The notes beneath the pieces are model-generated. The model saw nothing but the letters and a program-made list of their open reading frames with translations. It was not told where the DNA came from and searched no databases. A DNA stretch of 39,809 nt from NCBI GenBank assembly GCA_028288985.1, contig JAQGHE010000045.1, forward strand, positions 1-39,809, read 5' to 3'. Source of the stretch: Candidatus Saccharimonadota bacterium. Lineage in GTDB: Bacteria > Patescibacteriota > Saccharimonadia > Saccharimonadales > UBA10212. Below, piece after piece: positions 39,469-39,809 of this stretch. The translations under genes were made by a program, and so were the position numbers. The first letter of the stretch is position 1. Each line of letters begins with the position of its first letter.

Positions 39469-39470
39469 AG

Positions 39471-39809
39471 TTACATTTTAATTTCGGCGTCACAGCCGGC
39501 TGGCAAAGATAGATTCATCAGTGAATCAATAGTCTTGGGTGTAGGTTCTGTGATATCGATAAGGCGTTTGTGGACGCGCATTTCAAACTGTTCGCGGCCC
39601 TTCTTATAAACGTGGGGGCTCTTTACTACCGTAAAGGTGCTTTTTCGGGTAGGCAGAGGTATGGGGCCGGCAATGTTAGCGCCCGTTCTAAGAGCAGTCT
39701 CTACGATCTGCTTTGCGGATTGATCAATAACTTTGTGATCATATGCCTTTAAGCGGATACGAATCCGCTGCTTCATTTCGGGTGCTGCTGCTGGTTTTTT
39801 AGTCTCTGC
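39471..39809 (-). CDS. rpsJ: Ribosomal protein S10, start probably outside the window
   Basis: The S10 core is complete: [20 protein letters not shown], then [20 protein letters not shown] and [21 protein letters not shown]10 is a 30S head protein and a NusG/NusB partner. An ATG at 39776 gives 101 residues, but it has no Shine-Dalgarno, and the frame stays open to the window edge, encoding [11 protein letters not shown]. An N-terminal extension is therefore likely. rplC is not adjacent but more than 9 kb away. Confidence 0.95.
   Translation of the reverse strand, partial: AETKKPAAAPEMKQRIRIRLKAYDHKVIDQSAKQIVETALRTGANIAGPIPLPTRKSTFTVVKSPHVYKKGREQFEMRVHKRLIDITEPTPKTIDSLMNLSLPAGCDAEIKM

Noticed and set aside
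1-39809. UGA recoding as in Gracilibacteria/Absconditabacteria
   Set aside because: UGA serves as a normal stop (for example at the rplD/rplW and rluD/holB junctions), and conserved glycines use GGN codons.
1-39809. CRISPR arrays, insertion sequences or phage genes
   Set aside because: No regularly spaced repeats, transposase or integrase motifs, or phage structural proteins were seen on either strand.

Overview
The window is compact, almost fully coding bacterial DNA with standard stop codons, so UGA is not recoded. It looks like a member of the Candidate Phyla Radiation (Patescibacteria), most probably Saccharibacteria. The reasons are that S5 is followed directly by L15 with no L30 gene, that adk and map are absent between secY and infA, that S4, S14 and L36 are the cysteine-poor (zinc-free) forms, and that many small genes have no recognisable relatives. 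The lineage call is inference; a 16S rRNA or concatenated ribosomal-protein tree would settle it.

Layout. Positions 1-2800 (minus) hold the end of a tRNA-Trp / secE / nusG / rplK neighbourhood with a small unknown gene between nusG and rplK. Positions 3152-7484 (plus) are a three-gene alpha-glucan operon: GT4 glycosyltransferase, GH57 amylase and GH15 glucoamylase. It sits between rpmG (L33) and tRNA-Trp. Positions 7490-15240 hold rpmG, an ABC-F ATPase, a DHH phosphoesterase, three tRNAs (Thr-GGU, Thr-UGU, Tyr), a TPR membrane protein, holB, an RluD-type pseudouridine synthase and trpS. Positions 15256-30282 (minus) are an uninterrupted S10-spc-alpha cluster running rplC to rpsI, plus one unknown downstream gene.

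Positions 30283-39470 separate rplC from rpsJ, which are normally adjacent. This accessory island holds two GC-rich membrane-protein genes with TTG starts, an M29 aminopeptidase, a cysteine-desulfurase-like enzyme, a strong candidate structured RNA with its own promoter and terminator (34091-34350), two unknown genes sharing the same promoter-start box, a DUF2267 protein, an erythromycin-esterase-family enzyme beside a small HTH protein, a Nudix hydrolase and a VOC protein. rpsJ, truncated by the window edge, is followed by two small unknown genes.

Expression signals. Genes inside the ribosomal operons mostly rely on Shine-Dalgarno sites or stop/start overlaps. About ten operon-leading genes instead have a TATAAT-like box only 6-9 nt upstream of ATG and no Shine-Dalgarno site, which points to leaderless transcripts. 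With rpsJ far away, rplC appears to have its own promoter overlapping a large dyad. No CRISPR array, insertion sequence, rRNA or phage gene was seen.
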